From the NCBI GenBank assembly GCA_029907255.1, contig JARYMF010000017.1, positions 1 through 50,270 of the forward strand: a stretch of DNA of 50,270 nt, written 5' to 3'. The position numbers were made by a program, and so were the translations under genes. Source of the stretch: Armatimonadota bacterium (lineage in GTDB: Bacteria > Armatimonadota > UBA5829 > DTJY01). This document shows positions 10,028 to 19,794 of this stretch, piece by piece. A model generated the notes under the pieces. The model was not told the origin of the DNA. It did not search any database and worked only from the letters and a program-made list of their open reading frames with translations. How positions within the stretch are numbered: position 1 is the first letter of the stretch; each line of letters starts with the position of its first letter.

Positions 10028-10816
10028 TTAAGAAAGCAACTGTACTGCATTCTTCCAAGCAATAAGCTCTTTTTCTTCATCAGTGATAGGGAGCGACAGA
10101 AGTCTATCCATTTGGGGCTTCGGGTGGCCGCAAGGAGAGTCACTGCCGAAGAGTATCTTCTCTGCGCCATGCATGCGGATATATTTAACCATCTGGTCGT
10201 CCGGCATATCCTTGGGGAAGCAATATGACACATCGAAGTAGACATCGGTTCCAAGAAGGTGTTTCTCAACTTCATTCCACATTTTGTATCCGCCCATGTG
10301 AGCGCAAACCATCCTGAGTCTGGGAAACATCCGCCGAACATGACCAAGTGCTTCAGGGGTGGCAAGCACCTCCAAGCTATCCACGATTTCGCCACCGGCA
10401 TGGAAATACATTATGAAATTCTCCTGAGCGGCCTGGTAGATTGGAATCATGCGTTTGTCATCCGGTCGAAACCCCTGCCAGTTTCCATGCAGTTTGATTC
10501 CTTTAATTCCAAGCTTGCGCATCCGGCAGAGTTCGGCTTCGGGATTTGGGAAGTCAGGGTGTATTGCGCCGAATGGAACCAGCCGTTCGCTTTTAACCTC
10601 TGCCAGCCAGTTATTGATTGATGGCACCTGTGACGGCTTTGTTGCGACGCATTGGATGAACGAGGCTTGTATTCCCATTTCATCCATTTGGCGGATTAAG
10701 CCGGCTATTGTGCCATTGAAGGACGGTTGGAGTTTATAGGCTTCTGCAAGGTTTGCAACGGCCTTTTCAGCAAGAGAATCTGGAAAACAGTGAACGTGAC
10801 AGTCTATAAATTTCAT
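10028..10816 (-). CDS. Amidohydrolase-2 family TIM-barrel hydrolase/decarboxylase
   Basis: A 262-residue cytoplasmic protein. The N-terminal metal motif is H-x-H in DCHVHCF (residues 5-11). A Lys on a strand end lies in GIKLHGNW, a His in CAHMGGY, and an Asp in FGSDSPCG. This is the pattern of metal-dependent amidohydrolase-2 enzymes (ACMSD/isoorotate decarboxylase relatives). The substrate cannot be told from sequence. It stands alone, transcribed toward znuB, with no partner gene. Confidence 0.8.
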   Translation of the reverse strand: MKFIDCHVHCFPDSLAEKAVANLAEAYKLQPSFNGTIAGLIRQMDEMGIQASFIQCVATKPSQVPSINNWLAEVKSERLVPFGAIHPDFPNPEAELCRMRKLGIKGIKLHGNWQGFRPDDKRMIPIYQAAQENFIMYFHAGGEIVDSLEVLATPEALGHVRRMFPRLRMVCAHMGGYKMWNEVEKHLLGTDVYFDVSYCFPKDMPDDQMVKYIRMHGAEKILFGSDSPCGHPKPQMDRLLSLPITDEEKELIAWKNAVQLLS

Positions 10817-11128
10817 TCCGTAATCCTTCTTTCCGAAACGGCAAGCTGTTGGCGCGAGTGCATTTCGATTTTAAGGATATTCGAAGTTCGTTTTACAATC
10901 CGATGGTTACATTCCTTAGCTGGAGACCAAAGCCAATTAGCGGCTAAGTAAGACTTGTGAAATGGCTCGGCCATTGTTTTTCATCTGAAAGAAGCCGTTT
11001 TACCCCAGGAGGTTGCAATAATCATAATGATTACTTCGGTATTTTTCGAACTTTTCCCTTTATACCTCCGAACCGCATATTTAGTAGAAGAAAACTGTTA
11101 AAACTTTTGCTAAAAGAGAAATCTAACA
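10817..11128. other. Non-coding stretch upstream of the metallophosphatase
   Basis: No convincing gene, RNA or repeat is visible. Short ORFs here have no SD and no family-like composition. The right part leads into the promoter of the metallophosphatase gene. Confidence 0.5.
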
Positions 11129-11157
11129 TCAACATGAGTTACTGCATCTGCTATAAT
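11129..11157 (+). promoter_or_regulatory. Extended -10 promoter for the metallophosphatase
   Basis: A perfect TATAAT lies at 11152-11157 with an extended -10 TG dinucleotide (TGC before it). A weak -35 TCAACA lies at 11129-11134 with 17-bp spacing. Confidence 0.55.
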
Positions 11158-11174
11158 TGGATAAAAATGCTCGA

Positions 11175-11189
11175 CAGTTGATTCAACTG
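11175..11189. promoter_or_regulatory. 15-bp perfect palindrome, possible operator
   Basis: CAGTTGA-T-TCAACTG is a perfect inverted repeat around one base, placed just after the predicted transcription start and before the SD of the next gene. It could be a repressor site or a short hairpin in the mRNA leader. Confidence 0.4.
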
Positions 11190-11213
11190 CCGAAGTAGAA
11201 AGGAACGCTTAGA

Positions 11214-12104
11214 ATGCAGCGCAGAGTTCTCTTTACCCCAATCATCATCTTTTTATTGATTGTTCTTCCAATTTCATCTTATGCTTGGAAGTTCGTCTCC
11301 ATGGCGGATAGTCGGGGTGGCGATAATGGTGTAAACATGAAAGTGTTTTCGGCAATAATTGACCGGGTTAATGCTGAAAACCCTGATTTAGTCATTTTCC
11401 AAGGCGATGCGGTTAGCGGTTCAAAAAATCCAAAGGTGCTAAGTTCCCAGATGGATACATGGCTTTCTGTTATGAAAAAGCTAAAATGCCGCTGGTACTA
11501 CGTCCCCGGCAACCATGAAATCCGCTCAGCCGCCTGTGAAGATGTTCTGCGAAAGAAAATTGACCAGCCGCTCAATGGCCCGCCAGGGCACAAGGAATTG
11601 GTTTTTTCATTTGACCACAAGAATGCCCATTTCGTTGGACTGAACAGCTATCATCCTGGGGAAACCCACCGCGTTCAGATTGAATGGCTTGCGCAGGACC
11701 TAAAGTCGACAAATAAACCTCATATTTTTGTAATGGCGCACGACCCAGCATACCCAGTAGGTCCGCATGTCAAAAGCTCACTAGATGCACATCCTGATGA
11801 GCGCGATGCATTCTGGAAGCTGATGGAAAAGGCGGGCGTTAGGATATATTTCTGTGGCCATGAGCACCTGTATAAGCGATCGCGCCATGGAAACATCTTT
11901 CAAGTGATAAATGGCACGTGCGGAGCGCCAATTTATAAAGGTAGGGATGCCATTAGCAAGTATCATTATGTGGTAGTTGAGGTTGATGGCGCAAAGGTTC
12001 GATGTGAGGCGAAGGATATGGGAGGTAAAACATTTGATTCGTGGGAGTATTCCGTGGCAATTGCAAGCGGCTCGGAAGCTAGCGGATCTTCGTGCCAGCC
12101 CTAA
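11214..12104 (+). CDS. Secreted calcineurin-like metallophosphoesterase
   Basis: A 296-residue protein with a signal peptide (about 1-24). The metallophosphoesterase blocks appear in order: MADSRGG (divergent D-x-H block), GDAVSG, GNHEIR, MAHDPAYP and GHEHLYKR, which together bind two metals. It resembles secreted purple-acid-phosphatase-like enzymes. AAAGGAA precedes the ATG. The substrate is unknown. It has its own promoter and possible operator, and 232 bp separate it from the next gene. Confidence 0.8.
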   Translation: MQRRVLFTPIIIFLLIVLPISSYAWKFVSMADSRGGDNGVNMKVFSAIIDRVNAENPDLVIFQGDAVSGSKNPKVLSSQMDTWLSVMKKLKCRWYYVPGNHEIRSAACEDVLRKKIDQPLNGPPGHKELVFSFDHKNAHFVGLNSYHPGETHRVQIEWLAQDLKSTNKPHIFVMAHDPAYPVGPHVKSSLDAHPDERDAFWKLMEKAGVRIYFCGHEHLYKRSRHGNIFQVINGTCGAPIYKGRDAISKYHYVVVEVDGAKVRCEAKDMGGKTFDSWEYSVAIASGSEASGSSCQP

Positions 12105-12248
12105 GTAATTTTTCTGAAGTAAGGCTAGCGAAATATACAAGCCCCACTGGACGAGCGTCTAAGTGTATGATATAGTGTTTGCACAAACATTCAGCCGCAG
12201 GTAAAAATATACTTAACTCTATTGGCTGGTTTATTCTAAGCCAAAATT

Positions 12249-12330
12249 TATAATGCGGGGAGCCCACAGCCCCGTCACCATTGGCGAGGTTCATGCTGCT
12301 ATCGGAAACGGAGCATGAGCAGTTGAACGG
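12249..12330 (+). promoter_or_regulatory. TATAAT box and two-hairpin leader before the amidase
   Basis: A perfect TATAAT lies at 12249-12254, without a good -35. It is followed by two hairpins: CGGGG (12256-12260) with CCCCG (12270-12274), and TCATGCT (12291-12297) with AGCATGA (12312-12318). The segment is GC-richer than its surroundings. It was compared by memory with c-di-AMP, c-di-GMP and cobalamin riboswitches, and no convincing match was found. Confidence 0.35.
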
Positions 12331-12336
12331 AAAAAA

Positions 12337-14250
12337 ATGGGAAAAAGGGAAAATAACCATTTTTCTTTTTCCACTTTATCCCATGGGGTGAAGGCATTGC
12401 AATACAAAGTGCAGAGCGCACTGCTTCTGTTAATAATTCTCATTTTGGCAGCCCAAGGGTTTCTCCTCGCAGAGCCAATAAAACTTGTAATCGCTGGGCG
12501 TAATACTCACTTTGCAATCCAACCAATCCGCGAAGAGAGTAGTGTTTATGTCCCCCTTGCCGCTCTAATCGCCATCGGTGCAAGGGGTTCTTTGGTCGGC
12601 GAACCGCAGGATGGGCGTCAGGAAATCGAGATAACCTCTGCAAGCGGCCGGAATTTCACGTGCAAGGCGAAGATTTTCAATGGCAGCCCTATGATTCAAA
12701 TACAAGATATCGCTGAGGAGCTAGGTGCAATAACCTTCTGGGACGAAAAATCGAAAAGCCTAAGCATACGCGCACGCATTGAATGCGTCGAATTTGATGG
12801 CTCACGCTTGGTTGTGAATACAAGCTATCCGGTAACTTACAAGGCACTACGATGGGCCTCCGAGAAAAAGTTGATTCTCGATATATCCGGGGTTCATATG
12901 CCATCAAATATAGAGCATCTGACTAGAAACTCGACTTCTGTCAGCATCCGAACGGGTACTCGCGAGGATGGCGAAACCGGCCGGATAGTACTCGACCTTC
13001 CGCACGCATTCCAGCACAAGACGTTGAGTGCGCCAAAGTCAATGAAAATTGTGATTTCTGTAACGCCTCCCGTTGCCACTTTAAAAACAGAAGGGGATTC
13101 TAATGTCATTCCTGCAGGTAGGGTTGCAACGTTAGGTGGAGAACAGGAAAATAATAATTTCAAGCAAAATCAAGCTGATGGCAAGGTCGAAGTGGAGATT
13201 ACTCCTTCTCCGCCAGTTATGAAGTCCGATGCATCTGTGGGCACAACCAAGGTTGCAGTAAAACCTCTACCTCCTCCAGCTGAGATAATCTCGATTATTT
13301 GTCATAATCGAAGCCCAAAGAGCATTGAGTTGGAGGTTCGTGCTAGCAAGCAAATTCAATACGAGACTTCATTGCTTAGGCATCCAGACCGAGTGTACCT
13401 AGATATAAAGAACGCGGTTCTTGCGTGCAATTTTGATGGATGGGCGGAAGAACACCAGTTGGTTAGGAGTGTTCAAGCTGGACAGCAGAATGGTAATTTA
13501 GTAAGAATATCGCTTGAGTTAACCCGAGTTGCCGCTCCTGAAGTTAGATTGGATAAGGCTTCAAACAGGCTACTCATGAAACTTGAGCCCCCCAAATCAT
13601 CGGGCGGAACGCTTGCATCAAAGGTGATAGTAGTAGATCCTGGTCACGGCGGGCCAGGTCAGGCTGGAAGGGGGGCACTAGGATGCAACGGAAGCCTAGA
13701 AAAAACCATTAACCTTGAAATTGCCAAACGTGTCCACCACTTGCTGAAAAGTGAAGGCGCCTGCTCGTTGCTTACGCGGGATGATAATGATACCTTTTTG
13801 GAAGTTTCCGCAAGACCTGAGTTTGCCAGGCGACATTCTGCCGACATTTTTATTAGCATTCACAATAACTCATGTGGTAAGATGAATTCAGTCTCCGGGA
13901 CGGAAACCTACTTTCATAAATGGGATCCGGATTCTCGGGCGCTTGCAACATGCATTCACACAGAGGTTGTAGCGGTTACGGGTCTACCAGATAGAAAAGT
14001 GAAAAGCGACCTTTGGCTCTATCAGAATGGACTTGGAGTATTACGCGGAGCAACTGCTTATGGAATTCCTGCGGCTCTAATAGAGGTCGCCTATATGAAC
14101 CATGCGGGCGACGAAAAACTACTAAACGACCCGGACTTCCAACAAAGAGTGGCAGAGGCGATTGTCCGTGGGTTGAAAGTATACGTCGAAGGAAGTACCC
14201 AAGGATCACAAACGGCGAAAAGAACCGGTACTGGTAACCGAGGAGGCTAG
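12337..14250 (+). CDS. N-acetylmuramoyl-L-alanine amidase with AMIN domains
   Basis: A 637-residue exported cell-wall hydrolase. A hydrophobic signal segment (about 27-47) is followed by a copper-amine-oxidase-N-like domain (about 50-145). Two AMIN-like domains (about 150-250 and 325-420), which target septal peptidoglycan, are separated by a Pro-rich linker. The C-terminal Amidase_3 domain (about 430-620) has zinc ligands His437 (DPGHGG), Glu455 and His509 (SIHNN), and the catalytic Glu583 (LIEVAYM). It cleaves the MurNAc-L-Ala bond. It is followed with no gap by the GerMN gene. The start is not secured by a strong SD. Confidence 0.88.
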   Translation: MGKRENNHFSFSTLSHGVKALQYKVQSALLLLIILILAAQGFLLAEPIKLVIAGRNTHFAIQPIREESSVYVPLAALIAIGARGSLVGEPQDGRQEIEITSASGRNFTCKAKIFNGSPMIQIQDIAEELGAITFWDEKSKSLSIRARIECVEFDGSRLVVNTSYPVTYKALRWASEKKLILDISGVHMPSNIEHLTRNSTSVSIRTGTREDGETGRIVLDLPHAFQHKTLSAPKSMKIVISVTPPVATLKTEGDSNVIPAGRVATLGGEQENNNFKQNQADGKVEVEITPSPPVMKSDASVGTTKVAVKPLPPPAEIISIICHNRSPKSIELEVRASKQIQYETSLLRHPDRVYLDIKNAVLACNFDGWAEEHQLVRSVQAGQQNGNLVRISLELTRVAAPEVRLDKASNRLLMKLEPPKSSGGTLASKVIVVDPGHGGPGQAGRGALGCNGSLEKTINLEIAKRVHHLLKSEGACSLLTRDDNDTFLEVSARPEFARRHSADIFISIHNNSCGKMNSVSGTETYFHKWDPDSRALATCIHTEVVAVTGLPDRKVKSDLWLYQNGLGVLRGATAYGIPAALIEVAYMNHAGDEKLLNDPDFQQRVAEAIVRGLKVYVEGSTQGSQTAKRTGTGNRGG

Positions 14251-14820
14251 GTGAAAAGTAAATCCTTTGCAATTCTAGCAATTTTAACTTTTTTGGTTGC
14301 GGTGGCTTTCGGAGTCTATATGGCAAGCCAGCAGAAAGAATCCTCTACTCCTACTGCCCCTCCTACAGCTAATACACAGCCAGAGCAGCCTAAGACGGTT
14401 AAAATTTTCCATGTAAAAATAGAAGACAGCCGACCAAAACTCAGGCCTGTAAGTAAGCAAATATCTGCCAAAGAAGACCCAATTGAAGCCGCACTAAGAC
14501 TTCTTGTCGAGCAGGGAAACGGTAAAGATCCGTCGAACCCAATTCCGGAAGGAACAAAGCTGTTGGGAGTTGAAGTGAAAGATGGGCTGGCGATTGTCAA
14601 CTTCAGCCATGAATTTCGCGATAACTTCCAAGGTGGTTCTACGGGAGAGGCTCTTCTTATTGGTGCAATCTTGCGCACGTTGGGCCAATTCTCGGAGATA
14701 CGCCAGGTCAGTATTCTAGTCGAAGGAAAGCCTATAAGTAGCCTAGGTCACCTAGACCTATCTGGCCGGCTTGACGTAAACTCTTCAGGAATGGGGTTCA
14801 ACAACGAGATTGAAAAGTAA
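14251..14820 (+). CDS. GerMN-domain membrane-anchored protein
   Basis: The start is GTG at 14251, directly after the amidase stop, with GAGGAGG at 14240-14246. The 189-residue product has one N-terminal transmembrane anchor (about 6-26), a Pro/Thr/Gln-rich linker, and a GerMN domain (about 48-175). The domain is visible from DPIEAALRLLVEQG, GVEVKDGLAIVNFS and the LRTLGQFSEIRQVSILVEGKP block. GerMN proteins in non-sporulating bacteria are linked to the cell envelope, and the amidase-GerMN-murI-rph-rdgB order is common in several phyla. The molecular role is unknown. Confidence 0.85.
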   Translation: MKSKSFAILAILTFLVAVAFGVYMASQQKESSTPTAPPTANTQPEQPKTVKIFHVKIEDSRPKLRPVSKQISAKEDPIEAALRLLVEQGNGKDPSNPIPEGTKLLGVEVKDGLAIVNFSHEFRDNFQGGSTGEALLIGAILRTLGQFSEIRQVSILVEGKPISSLGHLDLSGRLDVNSSGMGFNNEIEK

Positions 14821-15679
14821 AGGCTCGATTGGGGTTTTCGATTCGGGAGTTGGTGGGCTAACAGTCGTTAAACAGATTTCACAAAAGCTTCCTCGTGAAA
14901 GCGTTATATATTTTGCCGATGAAGCACATGTTCCTTATGGCGAACGTCATCCCTATGAGATAATCAGCTTTGCACTTGGAATTACTAGATTTCTCATAGA
15001 ACGCGGCGCCAAGTTAATCGTAATGGGCTGTAATATGTCTTCTGCGCTCGCACTTGCTCCTGCGCGTCAACTATTTCCCGATACGCCGGTTATTGGAGTA
15101 ATTGAAGCGGGAGTTCGTGCTGCACTCCGAGTGTCCCGTGATGGCAAAATCGGAGTTTTAGCGACGACAGGCACAGTGAATACGCATGCATATAGGAATG
15201 CCATTCTACGCCTTAACCCGTCTGCTATGGTTGTTGAGCAGGCGTGCCCAAAATTTGTGCCCCTTGTCGAAGCAGGCATGGCAGATTCCGAAGAAGCGGA
15301 GTCGGCGGCGCATGAATATATGAAACCGTTGCTATCCGCGGATTGTAGCACTATAATACTTGGATGTACACATTATCCGTTTTTAGCCGGTGCCATCAGC
15401 CGAGTTGCTGGCGAGCATATAACGCTTATCGACCCAGCCGAAGAAACCGCAGCAGAGGCGGCAAACCTGCTAAGTGGCAATAAGTTGCTGGACTTTTCAG
15501 GGGACGAACCTTCCTATACTTTTTTTACTACGGCAAGAACGGAAAAGTTTGCCGACTTGGGAAGTAAATTTCTCAATAGGGAAATTCAAAACTTGGTCGA
15601 GGTAAGCTGGGGAAAAGAATTGGGAGCAGTCGAATGGCGAGAGAAGACGGTCGAGCAAACGACGAAATCCGCCCTGTGA
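14810..15679 (+). CDS. murI: Glutamate racemase
   Basis: A 289-residue cytoplasmic enzyme that makes D-glutamate for peptidoglycan. The start is TTG at 14810, overlapping the GerMN gene by 11 nt. Motifs are DSGVGGLTV (Asp11, Ser12), VPYGER, the first catalytic Cys74 in GCNMSSA, and the second catalytic Cys186 with His188 in GCTHYP. The first Cys motif is usually C-N-T/A-A, so the Met is a mild variant. There is no strong SD, so the overlap suggests translational coupling. Confidence 0.93.
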   Translation: MKSKGSIGVFDSGVGGLTVVKQISQKLPRESVIYFADEAHVPYGERHPYEIISFALGITRFLIERGAKLIVMGCNMSSALALAPARQLFPDTPVIGVIEAGVRAALRVSRDGKIGVLATTGTVNTHAYRNAILRLNPSAMVVEQACPKFVPLVEAGMADSEEAESAAHEYMKPLLSADCSTIILGCTHYPFLAGAISRVAGEHITLIDPAEETAAEAANLLSGNKLLDFSGDEPSYTFFTTARTEKFADLGSKFLNREIQNLVEVSWGKELGAVEWREKTVEQTTKSAL

Positions 15680-16359
15680 AAATTACCAGGGGATATATAC
15701 AATATGCTGAAGGGTCGTGCCTCATTGAGATTGGCAACACACGCGTCATTTGCACGGCTTCTGTGGAGGAAAAGGTCCCGCCATTCCTGAAGGGTTCAGG
15801 AACTGGGTGGGTTACCGCCGAGTATGGCATGCTGCCGCGTTCGTGCCGAACTCGGAATGTTCGCGATATATCGCGGGGCCAACTTGCAGGTCGAACAATG
15901 GAGATACAGCGCCTTGTTGGCCGCGCCCTGCGCTCTGTGGTTGATTTAAAAGGGCTAGGTGAGCGTACCGTTTGGATGGATTGTGACGTCATTCAGGCGG
16001 ATGGCGGTACTCGAACAGCTTCGGTTACAGGAGCATATGTGGCTCTCGTGGAAGCAGTTGACTGGCTAAAAAGGGAACAATTGATTAAAACATCAATTAT
16101 AACAGACCAGCTTGCGGCAATAAGCGTTGGAATCGTTGGCGGTGAAGAGCTCCTCGATTTGAACTATTCCGAAGATTCGATTGCAGCGGTAGATTTAAAC
16201 CTCGCAATGACAGCAAGCGGCAAGATTGTCGAAGTACAAGGTACTGCAGAAGGTATGCCTTTCTCGCGCCAAAAGCTTGGTAAACTGCTCGATTTGGCAG
16301 AGAAGGGCATAAAGGAACTCTTTGAGATTCAAAAATCGGTGCTTGGTAATCTCATTTAA
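15634..16359 (+). CDS. rph: Ribonuclease PH
   Basis: A 241-residue phosphorolytic exoribonuclease that trims tRNA 3' ends. Recognisable blocks are [29 protein letters not shown] (phosphate and RNA binding), [14 protein letters not shown] and [17 protein letters not shown]. The ATG lies 46 nt inside murI. It is of usual length and intact. Its place between murI and rdgB is the common housekeeping order. Confidence 0.95.
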   Translation: MAREDGRANDEIRPVKITRGYIQYAEGSCLIEIGNTRVICTASVEEKVPPFLKGSGTGWVTAEYGMLPRSCRTRNVRDISRGQLAGRTMEIQRLVGRALRSVVDLKGLGERTVWMDCDVIQADGGTRTASVTGAYVALVEAVDWLKREQLIKTSIITDQLAAISVGIVGGEELLDLNYSEDSIAAVDLNLAMTASGKIVEVQGTAEGMPFSRQKLGKLLDLAEKGIKELFEIQKSVLGNLI

Positions 16360-16415
16360 GGCGAAAAGGATACAGTTTTTCTATAAATTTTAATTTTTAC
16401 TAGCAAAAAGTTCTC

Positions 16416-17021
16416 ATGCGCGAAATCGTTCTCGCAACAAGAAATCCGAAAAAGGTCGAGGAAATCTGTGCTATGCTTGCCGACCTTCCGATTCGGATAC
16501 TCTCCCTTGCTGATTTTCCTGGAATACCAGAACCCCAAGAAACAGGCGCAACTTTCGCTGAAAATGCCACAATTAAGGCGCTTGCAGCAGCAAAAGCCAC
16601 TGGAAAAGTTGCTCTCGCGGATGACTCAGGCCTAGAGGTTGACGCACTCGGTGGTCGACCGGGCGTGCTTTCGAACAGGTTTGCTGGGCAGGGAGCGAGC
16701 GACCGTGATAAATATATGCTTGTCCTTCGGTTAATGGATGGCGTGCCGGAGGACAAGAGGACTGCAAGGTTCCGCGCGGCAATAGCGATTGCCAAGCCAG
16801 ACGGACACACAGTTGTCGTTGAGGGCACTTGCGAGGGGCGTATTGCACACGAGCCCAGGGGTGAGTATGGCTTTGGGTATGATCCTATCTTCTACCTTCC
16901 AGATATTGGCAAAACCATGGCCGAGCTTCCTCCCGAGGAGAAAAACAAAATAAGCCATCGGGCGAAAGCAATCCAGGCAGCCAAGCAATTGTTAATCGAG
17001 ATGATGAAGAAAAATGGTTAG
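16416..17021 (+). CDS. rdgB: dITP/XTP pyrophosphatase (RdgB/HAM1)
   Basis: A 201-residue enzyme that removes deaminated purine triphosphates. Motifs are T-x-N-x-x-K in ATRNPKKV (residues 7-14), the catalytic/metal region ADDSGLEVDAL near 68, SNRFAGQGASD, EYGFGYDPIF and SHRAKA near the C terminus. It is separated from rph by 56 bp of AT-rich DNA and converges on the Nudix gene. Confidence 0.95.
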   Translation: MREIVLATRNPKKVEEICAMLADLPIRILSLADFPGIPEPQETGATFAENATIKALAAAKATGKVALADDSGLEVDALGGRPGVLSNRFAGQGASDRDKYMLVLRLMDGVPEDKRTARFRAAIAIAKPDGHTVVVEGTCEGRIAHEPRGEYGFGYDPIFYLPDIGKTMAELPPEEKNKISHRAKAIQAAKQLLIEMMKKNG

Positions 17022-17054
17022 GTTGCGTTGATATCTCAGCACACCAATATAATT

Positions 17055-17495
17055 TTAAATGACTTTCATTTGCTTCAGCCGAGACATTAAGAACGTCGAA
17101 AGCTCATACTCGCCAACTTGCTCAATTGGCACCCATCGTACCTGCACAGCGTCATCTCCGGGGATTAGCTTCCCACCTACAGGCTTTGCAAAAAAGTCAA
17201 TAATGACATAGTGATATGCTACGTTGCCTGCCTCGTCACGAACAATGAGGTCGAAAACTCCTGCAATTTTACCTACCTCTACATCCAAACCGGTTTCCTC
17301 TCGTACTTCTCGCTTAACGGCTTCTTTGAGTGGTTCACCCCATTGAACACTGCCGCCAGGAATCGACCATTTGTCTTTGTTTGGTTCGGCTCCGCGTCTT
17401 ATAAGTAGCAACTTTCCTTCTTCCAGGATGATGGCAGCTACTGCAGGTATGGGCTGTTTGCCTTCCATTTTTGCACTCAGATTAGCGTCCTCCAT
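17055..17495 (-). CDS. Nudix hydrolase
   Basis: A 146-residue protein with a full Nudix box: G-x5-E-x7-REVREETGL starting at GGSVQWGEPL near residue 47. This box coordinates Mg2+ for hydrolysis of nucleoside diphosphates linked to another group. The exact substrate is not predictable. It is convergent with rdgB and divergent from trpE. Confidence 0.88.
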   Translation of the reverse strand: MEDANLSAKMEGKQPIPAVAAIILEEGKLLLIRRGAEPNKDKWSIPGGSVQWGEPLKEAVKREVREETGLDVEVGKIAGVFDLIVRDEAGNVAYHYVIIDFFAKPVGGKLIPGDDAVQVRWVPIEQVGEYELSTFLMSRLKQMKVI

Positions 17496-17558
17496 GTCCT
17501 ATTTTGGCAATTATACCACACTTGTGCTTGGATTTTTAGAAGCAATGCCCTATGGACA

Positions 17559-17588
17559 TTGACCAGCATACATTATTTCTGCTACAAT
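17559..17588 (+). promoter_or_regulatory. trp operon promoter
   Basis: TTGACC (17559-17564), an 18-bp spacer and TACAAT (17583-17588) with TG before it. The start point would be near 17595, which rules out the upstream ATG at 17552 as the trpE start. No leader peptide with tandem Trp codons is visible between the promoter and trpE. Confidence 0.55.
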
Positions 17589-17653
17589 ACGGAAACAACA
17601 TGATGGTTGAAAAGCTTAAGCTAAACCAACCTCATGAAATTGGAGAGCCGGGC

Positions 17654-19135
17654 ATGTATTACCCTACTAAAGAGGAATTTATTCGCCGGTCTGAGTTCGG
17701 GAATCTAGTTCCCGTTTACCGCGATATAATCGCCGATATGGAAACGCCAGTTTCTGCCTATCGGAAGATCGCTCGTGGAAAGTATTCATTCCTTCTTGAA
17801 AGCGTGGAAGGCGGCGAGCGTCTTGCAAGGTACTCTTTTCTCGGCACAGACCCTTTCCTAGTTTTTAAAAGCAAAGGCCGTGATGTGCAAATTATCCAGC
17901 GCATGAGGGCAGATAAAGTTGCGCTGGAGCAAGGCCAAGACCCACTCCATGTTCTTAAGAACTTGCTTTCAAAGTACAAGTGGGTGGATGATCCAACACT
18001 TCCTAGGTTTTGCGGTGGTGCTGTTGGATATATCGGCTATGATATGGTCCGGTTCTTCGAGGAACTGCCAGACGATACTGTTGATGATTTAAACATCCCA
18101 GATTGCTTCTTTATATTCACCGACATATTTGTCGTTTTTGACCACCTAAAGCATAGGTTGAAAGTTATCTGCAATCCTGAGGTTGGTTCGGACCCGGCAA
18201 CAAATTATGACTTAGCTGTGGAGAAAATTGAGGAAATAGTCCAGCGGTTGCGCCAGCCTCTATCATTGTCAGAAAAGCCAGCAGGGGTTTCCTATGATTT
18301 GAAGCCGTCGGCGAACATGACGCAGGAGGAATATGAGAAAGCAGTTGAAATAGCAAAGGAGTACATCAGAGCTGGCGACGTCATTCAAGTTGTGCTTTCA
18401 CAGAGACTATCAACACCGCTCAGCGCGGATCCTTTCGATGTATATCGTGCGCTACGTTCAGTAAACCCGTCTCCTTATATGTACTATCTCTCCTATGATG
18501 ACATAAAGCTGATTGGTTCGTCACCCGAAATTCTAGTGACCGAAGACAGGGGAGTGGTTACTACACGCCCAATTGCGGGAACGCGGCCCAGGGGCAAGAA
18601 CGATGAAGAAGATAAGGCATTGGAGAAAGAACTTCTTGCCGATGAAAAAGAACGAGCTGAGCATATCATGTTAGTGGACTTAGGTCGCAATGACATTGGC
18701 CGCGTCTGCAAATACGGAACGGTGACCGTTGACGAGCTAATGGTTATTGAACGCTACTCACATGTTATGCATATAGTCTCGAACGTCCGGGGCCAACTTG
18801 CCGATGGCTTAGACCAGTTTGATGTGCTCAGAGCGACGTTCCCGGCGGGCACTGTCTCCGGAGCGCCGAAAATTCGGGCAATGGAAATAATCGAAGAGCT
18901 TGAACCAACTAAGCGCGGAACATATGCTGGCGCAATCGGCTACTTTAGTTTCTCTGGAAATATGGATACGTGCATCACCATCCGCACAATTCTTGTTAAA
19001 GATGGAATCGCCTACATGCAGGCTGGGGCTGGAATTGTTGCCGATTCTGTCCCGGAGCTAGAATACCGCGAGTGCATGAATAAAGCTGGGGCGTTAATGA
19101 AAGCCATTGAACTTGCTGAAAAAGGGTTAGATTAG
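17654..19135 (+). CDS. trpE: Anthranilate synthase component I
   Basis: The first enzyme of tryptophan synthesis: with TrpG it converts chorismate to anthranilate. The ATG at 17654 is preferred because GGAGAG precedes it and the N terminus (MYYPTKEEF) then matches the family. The length is 493 residues. The Trp-feedback motif LLES is present (SFLLESVEGGERLARYS), along with the chorismate-binding C-terminal half: SPSPYMYYL-type strand, IAGTRPRG, DLGRNDIGRV, TFPAGTVSGAPKIRAME and GAGIVADSVPE. Earlier in-frame ATGs at 17600 and 17603 cannot be excluded. It is the first gene of a full trp cluster. Confidence 0.93.
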   Translation: MYYPTKEEFIRRSEFGNLVPVYRDIIADMETPVSAYRKIARGKYSFLLESVEGGERLARYSFLGTDPFLVFKSKGRDVQIIQRMRADKVALEQGQDPLHVLKNLLSKYKWVDDPTLPRFCGGAVGYIGYDMVRFFEELPDDTVDDLNIPDCFFIFTDIFVVFDHLKHRLKVICNPEVGSDPATNYDLAVEKIEEIVQRLRQPLSLSEKPAGVSYDLKPSANMTQEEYEKAVEIAKEYIRAGDVIQVVLSQRLSTPLSADPFDVYRALRSVNPSPYMYYLSYDDIKLIGSSPEILVTEDRGVVTTRPIAGTRPRGKNDEEDKALEKELLADEKERAEHIMLVDLGRNDIGRVCKYGTVTVDELMVIERYSHVMHIVSNVRGQLADGLDQFDVLRATFPAGTVSGAPKIRAMEIIEELEPTKRGTYAGAIGYFSFSGNMDTCITIRTILVKDGIAYMQAGAGIVADSVPELEYRECMNKAGALMKAIELAEKGLD

Positions 19136-19224
19136 ACTGGCTAAGAGGTTTGAAACAAGGAAAGTGGTATTATTTCAAAAGCTAGGTAATTGGTTGTTGG
19201 GTATTTTTATTTGGAGTTTTGCCG

Positions 19225-19794
19225 ATGATTCTAATGATTGATAACTACGATAGCTTTACTTACAATTTAGTGCAATATCTAGGCGAGATGGGCGAAGAGC
19301 TCAAAGTTTTCCGAAACGATAAAATAACAATTGAGGAGATTGAACACCTTAAGCCAGATAAAATCGTGATTTCGCCCGGGCCATGTAGCCCTAAAGAAGC
19401 AGGTATTTCCGTGGAGACAATCAAGCACTTTGCTGGAAAGGTTCCCATCTTGGGCGTATGCCTTGGCCATCAAAGCATCGGGTATGCATTTGGCGGTGAT
19501 ATAGTTAGGGCTGAGCGACTAATGCATGGAAAAACTTCGATGATTTACCATGATGGCAAGGGCATCTTCAAAGACGTGCCAAGTCCATTTCGAGCAACTA
19601 GATACCATTCCCTCATTATCAAACGCGAAACTCTTCCATCTTGCTTGGAAATCAGCGCAGAGACCGACATCGGCGAGATTATGGGCGTTCGGCATCGGGA
19701 GTTTATAATCGAAGGGGTACAATTCCATCCTGAATCAATCCTCACTGAGCACGGAAAAGAATTGCTCAGAAACTTCATAGCAATGAAAGTGTAG
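19225..19794 (+). CDS. trpG: Anthranilate synthase component II (glutamine amidotransferase)
   Basis: A 189-residue class I amidotransferase that supplies ammonia to TrpE. The ATG at 19225 follows GGAG with 9-nt spacing. Key residues are Cys79 in GVCLGHQ, the HGKTS block typical of TrpG/PabA, and the His-Glu pair in VQFHPES. It may also serve folate synthesis as PabA, since no separate pabA is seen here. Confidence 0.92.
   Translation: MILMIDNYDSFTYNLVQYLGEMGEELKVFRNDKITIEEIEHLKPDKIVISPGPCSPKEAGISVETIKHFAGKVPILGVCLGHQSIGYAFGGDIVRAERLMHGKTSMIYHDGKGIFKDVPSPFRATRYHSLIIKRETLPSCLEISAETDIGEIMGVRHREFIIEGVQFHPESILTEHGKELLRNFIAMKV

Noticed and set aside
10727-11181. Small ORFs upstream of the metallophosphatase
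   Set aside because: No SD, overlap with the opposite gene and the promoter region, and no domain features.
12249-12336. c-di-AMP (ydaO), c-di-GMP or cobalamin riboswitch
   Set aside because: The conserved core blocks of these classes are not recognisable; only two plain hairpins are seen.
17552-17653. Longer N terminus for TrpE from the ATG at 17552
   Set aside because: It would start upstream of the likely promoter -10 box, and the extra residues are not family-like.
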